Shown: positions 53,827-63,150, counted from the first letter of the stretch. The stretch: 64,000 nt of DNA from Methylomonas sp. MK1 (GCF_000365425.1 NZ_AQOV01000002.1:496001-560000), one strand, 5' to 3'. Numbers and translations are program-made. The notes: a model not told the origin generated them from the letters alone.

Positions 53827-55101
53827 ATGTTCGATATTATGGATTTTGGCATTGGTGAATTCACGGGCGATAACGGCTCGGAATCGCCTGCGCCCAACGG
53901 TCCGTATATCCCCGAAGCCAGCGAATGCATGCGCTGCGGTATGTGTGTCAGCAGCTGCCCGACCTTTCGTTTGTTCGAAATCGACGCCGAAACGCCCCGG
54001 CAGCGCATCCGTACGATCAGCAAAGTCTTGGTGGAGGAGGCACCGATCAGCGCTGAAGAGCGCGCCCATTTGGATAATTGTCTGCAATGCCGAGCTTGCG
54101 AAACCGCCTGTCCCAGCCGGATGAGTTACGGCGCCTTGTTCGATCAGGCCAGAGCGAAACTCCAGCAAACCGCTTCGCAGTCCTGGCTAGCCAAGCTGGC
54201 GATGTACCTAATAGAACATAAACGTCGGCGGCGTATGCTCTTGCCCCTAATGTCTTTGTATTTGCGTTCGGGTTTGCGAAAACCGCTGAGAGCCAGTGGC
54301 TTGCTGCGCAAATTAAAATTGGCCACCGCCGAAAGCTTGCTGAACGAGCCGGCCTTAGGCAGCTTGGCAGGGATTTATCCGGTCGGCAGACGCCAGCGGC
54401 AGCGCGGGCGAGTGGCTTTGTTTACCGGTTGTCTGGCCGAACATTTCGACCGCGCCACCCAGCGCGCCGCCATCAAATTACTCAATACCATAGGCTACGA
54501 AGTCGTGGTGCCGGAAGGTCAAGGCTGTTGCGGAGCGATTCATCAGCACAACGGCTGCTCCGCGCAAGCCTTGAAAGATAAAAATATCGAAGCGTTCTAC
54601 GAGCTGGAAGTGGACGCGGTGATCTATGTCGCCAGCGGTTGCGGCGCCATGCTGACTGAATATCAAGGTGACGATAGCGAAACCGCCGGGTGGTTTGGCA
54701 AACGCTTGCAGGACATCAACGAATTTTTGTTGGCGCATTGGCCGGATAACCTAGAGCCCGCTGCCTCCAATTTAAATGTCGCGGTACACGAGCCTTGCAG
54801 CCAGCGCAATGTGTTGAAAAACGGCCGCGCCGTTCACGAGCTGCTGCGGAAAATCCCCGGTTTGAATATCGAAGCCTTGCCGGACAATCAACTCTGCTGT
54901 GGTGCCGGCGGCAGCTACATGCTTAGTCATCCCGAAAATGCCCAGCCACTGCGCAACGCCAAGCGCCAAGCCATCGAAGGCTCAGGGGCCGATGTGGTAG
55001 TGAGCAGTAATTTTAGCTGCGCGTTTTACCTCAATGCCGATCGCGCCGAAACCGCGCGAAAGCTGGTGCATCCGATTCGCTTGTTGGCCGATAGGGTGTA
55101 G
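53827..55101 (+). CDS. GlcF-like Fe-S protein with two CCG domains
   Basis: 424 residues. Two [4Fe-4S] motifs occur in the N-terminal part (CMRCGMCVSSCP near 38, CLQCRACETACP near 88). Two cysteine-rich CCG domains follow, with QGCCGAIHQHNGC near 235 and QLCCGAGGSY near 358. This is the layout of the iron-sulfur subunit of glycolate oxidase (GlcF) and of related heterodisulfide-reductase-like proteins. No GlcD or GlcE flavoprotein gene is adjacent, so glycolate oxidation is doubtful. As the last gene of a nif-linked row it may pass electrons among ferredoxins and quinone. The family is clear, the role is not. Confidence 0.82.
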   Translation: MFDIMDFGIGEFTGDNGSESPAPNGPYIPEASECMRCGMCVSSCPTFRLFEIDAETPRQRIRTISKVLVEEAPISAEERAHLDNCLQCRACETACPSRMSYGALFDQARAKLQQTASQSWLAKLAMYLIEHKRRRRMLLPLMSLYLRSGLRKPLRASGLLRKLKLATAESLLNEPALGSLAGIYPVGRRQRQRGRVALFTGCLAEHFDRATQRAAIKLLNTIGYEVVVPEGQGCCGAIHQHNGCSAQALKDKNIEAFYELEVDAVIYVASGCGAMLTEYQGDDSETAGWFGKRLQDINEFLLAHWPDNLEPAASNLNVAVHEPCSQRNVLKNGRAVHELLRKIPGLNIEALPDNQLCCGAGGSYMLSHPENAQPLRNAKRQAIEGSGADVVVSSNFSCAFYLNADRAETARKLVHPIRLLADRV

Positions 55102-55793
55102 TTCTGCGATTGTCTTAAAGCCCGGAGTGATTCGGCCGGGCGCATTGATTTGGGCTATTTTTTTGAGTTCGATATTCGAGCTCGCGTCATTTCAGCCACC
55201 ACAAACTCTTCTTCCTGAAGATAACAAACTCGCGTGAGACCGGCGGTTAAACCACGAGAACGTTCAGCATTTTCAGACTTGCCGCCGTTGTATACAAAAG
55301 ATCACCTTCAAGTGATTTTTACAAATATCGCCAGTCGATAAAAGTTGATTAAAAAGTTCAGTAGATTTACAGAGAATTTTGTGATAAAGATTGCAAAAAA
55401 TTAATCAAGTCCGTCGCAAAGCGAGAATCGTTTTTTGCTGTTAACCTCGGCCGACATGTTCGTTTTGGGGTCGTAAGTGTTAGCCCCACAGTCAATCGAG
55501 AATGGCCGCGTATTCAGCCCAGTAAGGCGAAATCAAGCGTACGGTTGCCCGGAGACTGTCTATTGTCGGCTGACAAACCTATCACCCTAGCGGCAATGTT
55601 AGAGCGTAGCGGACACTTGGTTATATGCCTAAAGCTGTTGATCTTCCCGGCGCTCGCCTGAATGTTGTTTATCTGCGGCTCAACCGCAGCGCGGACAAGC
55701 GCTTATCCCAAAATTAAGGTTTCGCAGTAGTTTTAAAGTTTACGTAATCAAGGCACGAATGCATCAATAACTTTCAACACAAATGGAGGGATT
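55102..55793. other. Non-coding gap between the nif-linked row and the dockerin gene
   Basis: 692 bases without a convincing gene. A weak hairpin GCCCGG / CCGGGC (55120-55125, 55136-55141) could help end the upstream transcript. A CTGCGG / CCGCAG inverted repeat lies at 55673-55689. The middle (55280-55400) is AT-rich. TGGAGGG just before the dockerin ATG is its ribosome binding site. No sigma-54 or NifA site was seen. Confidence 0.5.
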
Positions 55794-58700
55794 ATGAAAA
55801 TCCGTCGACATCTTTGCTGGTTGTACGCTATAGACAGATCAGTTTTGCCGTTACTCATATTTAGCGCGTTGCTGCTGTTGGTTCCGGTGGCGCGCGCGGC
55901 CCAGCAAGATGGCGACGACAGGGCGACAGCGCCGCAAGCTCCTAGAATATTATTCCGTAGCGCCCTGGGGCCAAGAACTTCGCCTTTCGATCCGCCTACG
56001 CAAGACGTCTTTTTTACGGATGGCGGTGCAGGGTTGGATACCGGTTGCACCTTCAATAACGACCCCGGTCACCCGCTGGTAATCAGTGTGGTCATAGACA
56101 AGTTTGTGGGTGATGTCGATGCCAACGGTTATCTGGTCAATCCGGCGCCGCTGGTTTCGGCCGGTATTATTCCCGCCACTGTCGACATTATCATGCCTGC
56201 TTACGACATTGATGTTAATGGAACGCCGCCGCCGGAACGAGATGAAGCGTTGTTCAACGGACAAAGCCTGGGTTTTTTAACTGGCGACAACAACATTTGG
56301 AAGCTGAACAGCTTCAGCGTAGATATTCGTAAAATAAAGTTTCCTTCCCGTCCCGCCAGTGGCGGCAACGTGGTTCCGGTAATCAACAAAGTTCAAATCA
56401 ATGTTGACACTTTGAGTAGCGGTCGTTGGTGCGCCGCTATCGACTGGGTTGCCTTGGTCATACCGGTGCGGCCTAAACTGGCGTTGGAGCTCAAGGTTAT
56501 TGACGGCAACAAAATAAGGCAGAATGCCGGCTCTGCGACGATCGACACGATTTACCAGCAGGATTTCGATGCGGCCTGCAATGTGAGTACCCGCATAGGG
56601 CCGATTAACGAGTACCCCTTTTCCGGGCCCGCGACTTCAGGACTGTTTGGCTGGTTCAGCGGAGAATCGAAGCTCCGGGCAAAACTCAAAACCTGCCCCG
56701 AAAACAGCATCGATCCGCCGGAAATCAAAGCAGAATGGACCACCAGCGGTGGAGGGCCTGGCGGCACTACTACCTGGAACGGTTTCGAGGGAGACGTTAC
56801 TGTCAAAATGCCGGACAAGGTTGGAAGTTATACGGTAGATTTCACCTACACCATCAATGGCACGCAGACTCTCACAGCAAGCCGTAAATTGTTTGTAACC
56901 AAGGGGTCACCTTTAGCTACTGTTGACCCGCCCCGATTAACTTGGTACGAAAAAGCTACCGATTGGGCTTCGGGGCAATCCGGCGACGATGCCATCATCA
57001 AGGGTGTGCTGGACGGCTTATATAGCTTTGGCGGCGCGAATTGGCGATATGGATACTGCAATTTTGTGCCCGGAGCAATTGCCAGCCGGTATGGATGCAT
57101 CAACGCCTTTGGTGTGCCTATCCCTGTTATTCCCAAATGTATGTGGGAAGAGCTGCTTGTGGATCCAATTACGTGCAACTACTCCGACTGCTATGTTTTT
57201 AGCGATGTATTGACCCATATGACTGCTACCCTTGGTGTGAGTGGATTGTCAGCTGTGCCACCGGTAACGGCGCCGGGCGACAATCACTTCATAACTAGCG
57301 GTTCACCTTCGCTTGACCCGGCATTTCGCGGTAGCGCCAAACCGCTCGGTGGCGGAGCGTTTGATCGCTACTTTTTTTCGAGCCACAGCCTCGTCAAGCG
57401 CGGATGGTTTTTTCCGGATTACTACGACGCCACGTTTGATGGAGTCTACGGCAACAAAACTCAATTCATCGCATTCAACCTAACCGGCGCAACCGCAAAC
57501 GATGCCGGGGGGAGAGAGTATTTTGTTACGTCGGAAGGAGCCAGGGTCTACGACCTTTTCAGCAGCCACTATGACGGTTGGGGCGACTACGAATATACGC
57601 TGCCGGCTGCTCCCGCTCCGAGGCTGTTAGCACCGGTGGTCATGGCCATGGTGAGCACTGAGCTGCAACTTCCGGGTACGGCAAGTTTCCGAACGCTGGA
57701 TAGCAATGGCGACGGCGTATATGAAGGCCTTGCCACCGATATTGACGTGGAGGTATTGACCGCGGGTACCTACACCATAGTTGGACGGCTGGAAAAAAAC
57801 CGCAATGTGGTGGCAAACCGGCCGGCTTACGAATCTCAGTTATCTAGTCGCGTTACCTTTGAAGCGAGCGCCACCGGTAGCCGCAAGGTCACTATTGTCT
57901 TTTCCGGGGAACTGATTTACCAGTCCGGGCAAGACGGCCCTTACGATCTGGTGTTGAGAGGTAACAACATCAATACTTCCCTGCAAACCCCGGCTTATGA
58001 TCACCGTTCCTTCGGCGAGATACTGACCGCTATTACCGCAGTCAGCGATCAAGGTATTGATCAAAACAACGACGGCAAGTTGGAAGGGATTCGCGCCGAT
58101 ATTGACGTGAGTGGTCGCGCGGCCGGCAACTATCGTTTGCTAGGTGCATTGATCAAAAACGGTACAACTTTGGTCAACGCCAATGCCGAGGTCTCCATCG
58201 TGGCAGGCCAACAGACTATATCCTTGACTATCCCCGGGTTGCCGCTCAAGCGCTCCGGGCAGGACGGTCCCTATGAAGGCGTTGTGTCGCTGATCGACAG
58301 CAACAGTCATACCGTTTCCGACTTCGACTTCGTCACGGCGGCCTATCCGGCCAAGGACTTCGCCTCGGTGATCGAGCCGGTTGGGGCTCAGTCCGATCAA
58401 GGTGTCGACAGCAATGGTAACGGGCTTTACGACACCCTCTCCGTCTCCTTTGGCGCGTCGTTCTCCCGTGGTGGTACCTTCCTGCTGACCGGTACGCTCG
58501 GTAATGCTGCCGGGACCAACACCGTGTTTAGCGAACAGTTGATCACGGTAACGCCCGGCGTCAGGCAAGTGACGCTCAACTTTGCAGGTCCGGATATTTA
58601 CGGGCAGCGTATCGACGGACCTTACCGCATAGAGGTTTCGCTTCGCGACCCGTCGAGTCAGGAAGTCATCGACCGGCTGGCGCTGCCGGAAGAAACCAAA

Positions 58701-59294
58701 GGATACCAATATACCGACTTCGATCCGACTCGAAATGTATCGGCGATTACCCTGACTGGTGCTTCGAACGACAACGGTGTTGATACGGATGGAAACGGCT
58801 TGTTTAATCAACTTCATGTCGGCGTCGCCGTCAAACTGATAAACAGCGGTACTTACGAATGGAGTGCTCGACTGGTCGATTCGCGCGGTACGGAGATCGG
58901 TTTCTATACGAGAAGGGCGTCCTTGAATGCCGGCAACAGCCAAATTGATTTTGTCTTCGACGGCACCCGAATCGGCAAGAATGGTAGAGACGGGCCTTAT
59001 TTCGTGAAGAGCCTGTTGATGTACGGGACCAACACCAATCTGGTAGCCACCGATGTGGCCGCGACTTCGGCATATAAGGCCAGCGAGTTTGAAGGTTACG
59101 TAGCCAAAATGCCGGGCGATATCAACCTCGACGGTAAACTGGATCAGGCCGACGTGGCGTTGTTCCAGCAAAGTCTGGGCAGCGTAGTCGGGGATCCGAA
59201 GTACAATCCGGACGCGGACCTGGATGGCGACGGACGGGTTACGGTGAACGATCTGCGCATACTTCGCGATTTGATTAAGAAATCCAAACTATAA
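55794..59294 (+). CDS. Large secreted repeat protein with C-terminal dockerin
   Basis: 1166 residues. A signal peptide (LLIFSALLLLVPVARA) is clear. Residues ~35-620 hold an unassigned region with several paired cysteines. Then come four repeats of about 115-125 residues, each with a calcium-type loop near its start (LDSNGDGVYEG, IDQNNDGKLEG, VDSNGNGLYDT, VDTDGNGLFNQ) and a QDGPY-like end. The last ~60 residues are a type I dockerin with two loops: DINLDGKLDQADVALF and DLDGDGRVTVNDLRIL. Dockerins bind cohesin domains, and the next gene appears to encode one. TGGAGGG gives a good ribosome binding site. The protein should be outside the cell; no enzyme domain is recognised. Confidence 0.82.
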   Translation: MKIRRHLCWLYAIDRSVLPLLIFSALLLLVPVARAAQQDGDDRATAPQAPRILFRSALGPRTSPFDPPTQDVFFTDGGAGLDTGCTFNNDPGHPLVISVVIDKFVGDVDANGYLVNPAPLVSAGIIPATVDIIMPAYDIDVNGTPPPERDEALFNGQSLGFLTGDNNIWKLNSFSVDIRKIKFPSRPASGGNVVPVINKVQINVDTLSSGRWCAAIDWVALVIPVRPKLALELKVIDGNKIRQNAGSATIDTIYQQDFDAACNVSTRIGPINEYPFSGPATSGLFGWFSGESKLRAKLKTCPENSIDPPEIKAEWTTSGGGPGGTTTWNGFEGDVTVKMPDKVGSYTVDFTYTINGTQTLTASRKLFVTKGSPLATVDPPRLTWYEKATDWASGQSGDDAIIKGVLDGLYSFGGANWRYGYCNFVPGAIASRYGCINAFGVPIPVIPKCMWEELLVDPITCNYSDCYVFSDVLTHMTATLGVSGLSAVPPVTAPGDNHFITSGSPSLDPAFRGSAKPLGGGAFDRYFFSSHSLVKRGWFFPDYYDATFDGVYGNKTQFIAFNLTGATANDAGGREYFVTSEGARVYDLFSSHYDGWGDYEYTLPAAPAPRLLAPVVMAMVSTELQLPGTASFRTLDSNGDGVYEGLATDIDVEVLTAGTYTIVGRLEKNRNVVANRPAYESQLSSRVTFEASATGSRKVTIVFSGELIYQSGQDGPYDLVLRGNNINTSLQTPAYDHRSFGEILTAITAVSDQGIDQNNDGKLEGIRADIDVSGRAAGNYRLLGALIKNGTTLVNANAEVSIVAGQQTISLTIPGLPLKRSGQDGPYEGVVSLIDSNSHTVSDFDFVTAAYPAKDFASVIEPVGAQSDQGVDSNGNGLYDTLSVSFGASFSRGGTFLLTGTLGNAAGTNTVFSEQLITVTPGVRQVTLNFAGPDIYGQRIDGPYRIEVSLRDPSSQEVIDRLALPEETKGYQYTDFDPTRNVSAITLTGASNDNGVDTDGNGLFNQLHVGVAVKLINSGTYEWSARLVDSRGTEIGFYTRRASLNAGNSQIDFVFDGTRIGKNGRDGPYFVKSLLMYGTNTNLVATDVAATSAYKASEFEGYVAKMPGDINLDGKLDQADVALFQQSLGSVVGDPKYNPDADLDGDGRVTVNDLRILRDLIKKSKL

Positions 59295-59305
59295 CGCAAT
59301 GTACG

Positions 59306-59336
59306 GAGCGGCCGGCGTCGTGGCCGCTTCATTTTG
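59306..59336 (+). terminator. Likely terminator after the dockerin gene
   Basis: AGCGGCC (59307-59313) pairs with GGCCGCT (59322-59328) over an 8-base loop, followed by TCATTTTGTTG. The stem is strong and the T tract short, so termination may be incomplete and the cohesin-like gene could still be read from the same transcript. Confidence 0.6.
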
Positions 59337-59373
59337 TTGATCGAACGAGCATAAACAAACCATGGGGTATTTC

Positions 59374-59994
59374 ATGTCAAAAAAATCAACTCTTTGCGGA
59401 ATTCTTTTTCTAAGCGGATGCACATTTTTGCAAACCGCAAGTGCGGCCTTCATTAATTTGACGCCCTCCAGTACGACGGCATTACTTGGCGATACCGTAC
59501 AGGTGGCAATTTCGGCGGATATTGATGCAACGGAAGCTATCATCGGATTCGGTTTCGACCTGTCTTTGAGTCCGGGCGGGGTATTTGATTTTATAGGGTT
59601 TACCCCGGGAGCTCAGTTCGCCGACGACCCGTTAAATCTGGCCCCATTCAGTGATAGCGATGGGATTCGCGGTGCGTCGAACGGCGATTTGTTCTCCGGA
59701 CCCGGCATTTTCGGAAATGGCATCCTGCTCGGCACGATAGACCTCAAGGCAGTCGGTATCGGGACCGGGATTCTTGGCCTCTTGGCCGACGATCTGAATT
59801 TCTTTTTCACAGAAGGACTTATTCCGGAAGACCCAGGATTAGTCAATTTTCTGCCACCGGTTACCGACACAAGTATAAGCGTAAGCGCAAACGGCAATAT
59901 TCCCGAACCGTCGTTGCTGGCGCTGATTGGCGTTGGGCTGGTGACGATGGCGTTCGCCGTATCGGCCCGGCGAAAGGGCAAGGCAAGCCGCTGA
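59374..59994 (+). CDS. Cohesin-like PEP-CTERM surface protein
   Basis: 206 residues from the ATG at 59374 (an in-frame ATG at 59362 adds four). A signal peptide ends near QTASAAF. The body, FINLTPSSTTALLGDTVQVA followed by EAIIGFGFDLSLSPGGVFDF, resembles a cohesin domain. The C-terminus IPEPSLLALIGVGLVTMAF then RRKGK is a PEP-CTERM sorting signal: a PEP motif, a membrane helix and a basic tail, read by an exosortase. So the protein is exported and cut by exosortase. Its neighbour carries a dockerin, the natural partner of cohesin. The PEP-CTERM call is strong; the cohesin call is moderate. Confidence 0.8.
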   Translation: MSKKSTLCGILFLSGCTFLQTASAAFINLTPSSTTALLGDTVQVAISADIDATEAIIGFGFDLSLSPGGVFDFIGFTPGAQFADDPLNLAPFSDSDGIRGASNGDLFSGPGIFGNGILLGTIDLKAVGIGTGILGLLADDLNFFFTEGLIPEDPGLVNFLPPVTDTSISVSANGNIPEPSLLALIGVGLVTMAFAVSARRKGKASR

Positions 59995-60612
59995 GAAATG
60001 GCTTGCGGGCAATAAGTGCCTATCGTCGATTACCTCGTTCCACAAGCGCTCCAGGATAAGTAAAAAGGTATATCACCCGCTACCGCTGAAAATCCTGGAA
60101 ACCGAGCGAGAAGGTTTTAGTACTCGATAACCGCTCAGGACAGGTTTTCTTCGATTAGCTACGAAAATCTGCACGGCATCGGGACTCCCCGCGTCAAGTC
60201 AACAAGAGCCTATGTTTCGACCCCGTGTTGGGTCGGAACGAGGTGACGCGGACGAATCGCTACGCCGAAGGCATAAGCTGTCGTGTAGTTTGTGCCAATT
60301 TTTTAGCGGGATGTCCGAAAAAATCCCCTGGCAAAAATAGTGACTTTCCGGGCCGTGAGTCTGGAAAAATGCCAACAATCAGATGCAACCCCATTCCGGA
60401 ATCTGACAACACTATCTTCAGAAAACTCCTTCATCCAAAGTTAAGCCGTTCCTAATACATTCTTAATTAAACCCTCAGGCTTTCTCTCATCTTGCCTGTG
60501 TAATCTACAAACCCAAGCGAACAGGGATTATTAACCCGTTCGCATCAGGTTGGGTTTCCAGGGACGGTGACCCTTAGTCATTGGATAAAGACGATATAGG
60601 GGTTAAGCCATC
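59995..60612. other. Non-coding region before the exopolysaccharide operon
   Basis: 618 bases. The first 450 hold nothing I can support. The last ~100 carry the leader hairpin described at 60509. No exosortase gene or sigma-54 promoter is seen here. Confidence 0.5.
60509..60573 (+). promoter_or_regulatory. Structured leader before the exopolysaccharide operon
   Basis: AAACCCAA (60509-60516) pairs perfectly with TTGGGTTT (60550-60557). Inside it GCGAAC (60517-60522) pairs with GTTCGC (60538-60543), and GGG (60524-60526) with CCC (60535-60537), leaving a bulge of six bases on one side. A short GGG / CCC hairpin follows at 60561-60573. It stands 40 bases before the first gene of the operon, so it would be in the messenger leader. 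Its job (attenuation, antitermination or ligand sensing) is unknown. Confidence 0.55.
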
Positions 60613-62034
60613 ATGCCACTCGGTTTGGGAAATATTTTCAACGGGCTTTTTAAACAGTACGGTCACACGGTCATTCTGTTGCTGCGCGTCATTGACGTTG
60701 CCATGTTGTTTGCTGCCGCTTGGGTGACTCACTATTTCTGGTTGCGCGAATATGTTGTGGATCAGGATTACCGGATCGTCATCGCGCTGGGCATACTCGG
60801 CGCCATCATCTTCTTTGAAATTGGGCAGGTGTATCGGCCATGGCGTAACGACGCGATGCGCGGCGAGATTGCTCGTATCGTCAGAGGCTGGATCTCTGCT
60901 TTGGTGGCGGTGGTGTCTATCGTCGCCTTAATCAGACTGCATTTTTGGTTCGGTTCCAGTTATCGCTGGATTGCTTCCTGGGGCGTGCTGGGCTTGGTCT
61001 TCGTGCTGGTGGCACGCGGGGTGCTGTCGCAAGTTTTACTTTTCTTGCGGGCTCGCGGCTGGTCGCAGGGCCGCATTGTGATGGTGGGTTTGAATCAAAT
61101 GGCGGTGGCGGTGGCGCGGCAGTTGAATCATTCGTCCTGGGCTGGCCTGCAAGTGATCGGTTATGTCGATGATCGTTCGGAAGAACGTCAGGCAATCAGC
61201 GATTACGTCTTACCAAGACTGGGTACACTGGACGATTTGCCCAGCATTATTTCCAGTCAATCTATTGACGAAGTGTGGGTGGCCTATCAAGGCGAATCGT
61301 TGACCGAACGTGCCCAATATCAACTGCGTCATCTGCCGGTCAGTATTCGCTTGGTGATCGATTGTTTTGCCTTCAAACAAAGTAAATTCCTCAGTTTGAA
61401 CACCGTGGCGGGTATTCCCACGCTGGATTTCTCCGTGTCGCCGCTGCACGGCATCAATCGCTACATCAAAGAGATTGAAGATCGTCTACTGGCTTTGATC
61501 CTGTTATTGCTGATCAGCCCCTTGATGTTATTTCTGGCGCTGGGTGTGAAGCTGAGTTCACGCGGTCCGGTGTTTTATCGTCAGGAGCGGGTGGGTTGGA
61601 ATAATCGTTCGTTCACCATGTTGAAGTTTCGCTCGATGCCGGTCGATGCCGAGGCTAAAACCGGCGCGGTTTGGGCCAAGCCCGGCGAGAATCGCGCGAC
61701 GCCATTTGGCGCTTTCTTACGCAAAACCAGCCTGGACGAACTGCCGCAATTGATTAATGTGTTGCGTGGCGATATGTCTCTGGTAGGTCCACGCCCTGAG
61801 CGTCCTGACTTTGTCGAAGTGTTTAAGGATCAAGTCCCCAACTACATGAAAAAACACATGGTGAAAGCCGGCATCACCGGTTGGGCGCAAGTCAACGGCT
61901 GGCGCGGCGACACCGATTTGAACCGCCGTATCGAACATGATTTGTATTACATCCAGCATTGGTCGCTGTGGTTTGATCTGGAGATCGCCTTCCGCACCGT
62001 GCTGACCGGCTTTATCAATAAAAACGCCTACTAA
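60613..62034 (+). CDS. Undecaprenyl-phosphate glucose phosphotransferase (WcaJ-like)
   Basis: 473 residues. Four or five N-terminal membrane helices are followed by a Rossmann-like CoA-binding-type domain (GRIVMVGLNQMAVAVARQL) and a further membrane segment (LALILLLLISPLMLFLAL). The C-terminal bacterial sugar transferase domain has RQERVGWNNRSFTMLKFRSM, DELPQLINVLRGDMSLVGPRPE and GITGWAQVNGWRGDTDL. This enzyme loads the first sugar phosphate on the lipid carrier and so begins repeat-unit synthesis. It opens an operon with a Wza-like and a Wzc-like gene. The sugar is probably glucose or galactose; sequence does not decide. Confidence 0.92.
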   Translation: MPLGLGNIFNGLFKQYGHTVILLLRVIDVAMLFAAAWVTHYFWLREYVVDQDYRIVIALGILGAIIFFEIGQVYRPWRNDAMRGEIARIVRGWISALVAVVSIVALIRLHFWFGSSYRWIASWGVLGLVFVLVARGVLSQVLLFLRARGWSQGRIVMVGLNQMAVAVARQLNHSSWAGLQVIGYVDDRSEERQAISDYVLPRLGTLDDLPSIISSQSIDEVWVAYQGESLTERAQYQLRHLPVSIRLVIDCFAFKQSKFLSLNTVAGIPTLDFSVSPLHGINRYIKEIEDRLLALILLLLISPLMLFLALGVKLSSRGPVFYRQERVGWNNRSFTMLKFRSMPVDAEAKTGAVWAKPGENRATPFGAFLRKTSLDELPQLINVLRGDMSLVGPRPERPDFVEVFKDQVPNYMKKHMVKAGITGWAQVNGWRGDTDLNRRIEHDLYYIQHWSLWFDLEIAFRTVLTGFINKNAY

Positions 62035-62046
62035 GGAAACGCTTAC

Positions 62047-63147
62047 ATGTTTAGATTGATTCCCATCATGCTGATTTTAACCTTGCCCGGTTGTTTCCTG
62101 GCGCCGGGCATGGATATGAATATCGATAACGGTCTGACCGAAATCGAGATGCCGATGAAAAAAGACGGGCAATTGGTTAAGGAAAAAGTCCGCATCGTGC
62201 CGATTACCGCCGATTTGATCATCGAGCGGGAGAATAACCGTCAGCAGGCCATTAATAGCCTGCCACCTGTAGACCCCAACAAAACCAGCTACCGCATTGG
62301 TCCGCAAGATAGATTGCAGATTACGGTCTGGGAGCATCCGGAACTGAACGATCCCGGCGGCGAGAAAATCATGCCGGAACTGGCCGGTAAAGTCGTGGAT
62401 GAGAACGGCGACCTGTATTACCCCTATGTCGGCAGCATTCATGTGGCTGGTAAAACCGTCAGCGAAGCCCGCGCCGACTTGACCCGCGAACTGTCCAAAT
62501 ATTTCAAAAAGGTCAAGCTCGACATTCGCGTGCTGTCCTTCCAGGCCCACCGAGTAGCGGTGGTGGGCGAAGTCGTGCGTCCCGGTGTGCAAACCATGAA
62601 CGAAACGCCTTTAACCGTAGCGGAAGCCATCACCCGCGCAGGCGGCTCGACCAAAGACTCGGATTTTGCCAATGTGGCGCTGGCCCGCGACGGCAAACTT
62701 TACAAGCTGGATGTGCAGTCCATGTACGAAAAAGGTCTGACCACCCAGAACCTGCTGTTGAAAGACGGCGACGTGCTGAATGTCGGCGATCAAAAAGACA
62801 GCAAGGTGTTTGTGATGGGCGAGGCCAATCGCCAGCAAGCCATTCAGATCAACAAGGGCCGCATGAGTCTGTCGCAAGCTTTGGCCGAAGCGTCCGGGGT
62901 TGATTTCAATACCTCGCGGCCTGGCGATATTTATGTCATTCGCGCCGGCGACATGCATCCCGAGATATTTCAACTGGATGCCGAATCGCCCGACGCGATG
63001 ATTCTGGCCGACCAATTTCCGCTGCAAGCCCACGACACGCTGTTCATCGGTACCGCCGGTGTCACGCAATGGTCGCGGGTGCTGAACCAGATTTTACCTG
63101 GCTCGTTTACCGCAATCATGTCGCAAGCCGCGATGATGGGGATGTAA
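62047..63147 (+). CDS. Wza-type polysaccharide export outer-membrane lipoprotein
   Basis: 366 residues. The signal ends in the lipobox LPGC, so cysteine 16 should be lipidated. The polysaccharide export domain starts at YRIGPQDRLQITVWEHPEL near residue 80, with VDENGDLYYPYVGSIHVAGK following. Two SLBB domains come next (VAVVGEVVRPGVQTMNETPL and VFVMGEANRQQAIQINKG). It should form the octameric channel that takes the polymer across the outer membrane. It starts 12 bases after the initiating transferase gene and 3 bases before the Wzc-like gene. Confidence 0.93.
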   Translation: MFRLIPIMLILTLPGCFLAPGMDMNIDNGLTEIEMPMKKDGQLVKEKVRIVPITADLIIERENNRQQAINSLPPVDPNKTSYRIGPQDRLQITVWEHPELNDPGGEKIMPELAGKVVDENGDLYYPYVGSIHVAGKTVSEARADLTRELSKYFKKVKLDIRVLSFQAHRVAVVGEVVRPGVQTMNETPLTVAEAITRAGGSTKDSDFANVALARDGKLYKLDVQSMYEKGLTTQNLLLKDGDVLNVGDQKDSKVFVMGEANRQQAIQINKGRMSLSQALAEASGVDFNTSRPGDIYVIRAGDMHPEIFQLDAESPDAMILADQFPLQAHDTLFIGTAGVTQWSRVLNQILPGSFTAIMSQAAMMGM

Positions 63148-63150
63148 CAA

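Noticed and set aside
53827..55101. Glycolate oxidase subunit in glycolate metabolism
   Set aside because: The fold matches GlcF, but there are no GlcD or GlcE genes, and the gene is the last of a nif-linked row.
58140..59171. 343-residue open frame on the minus strand
   Set aside because: It is fully antisense to the repeat and dockerin part of the 1166-residue protein, whose sense frame has clear motifs; the antisense frame has none.
60558..60575. Possible ops/JUMPstart-like element before the exopolysaccharide operon
   Set aside because: GGGACGGTGACCC resembles the ops core only with an insertion and mismatches, which is not enough for a call.
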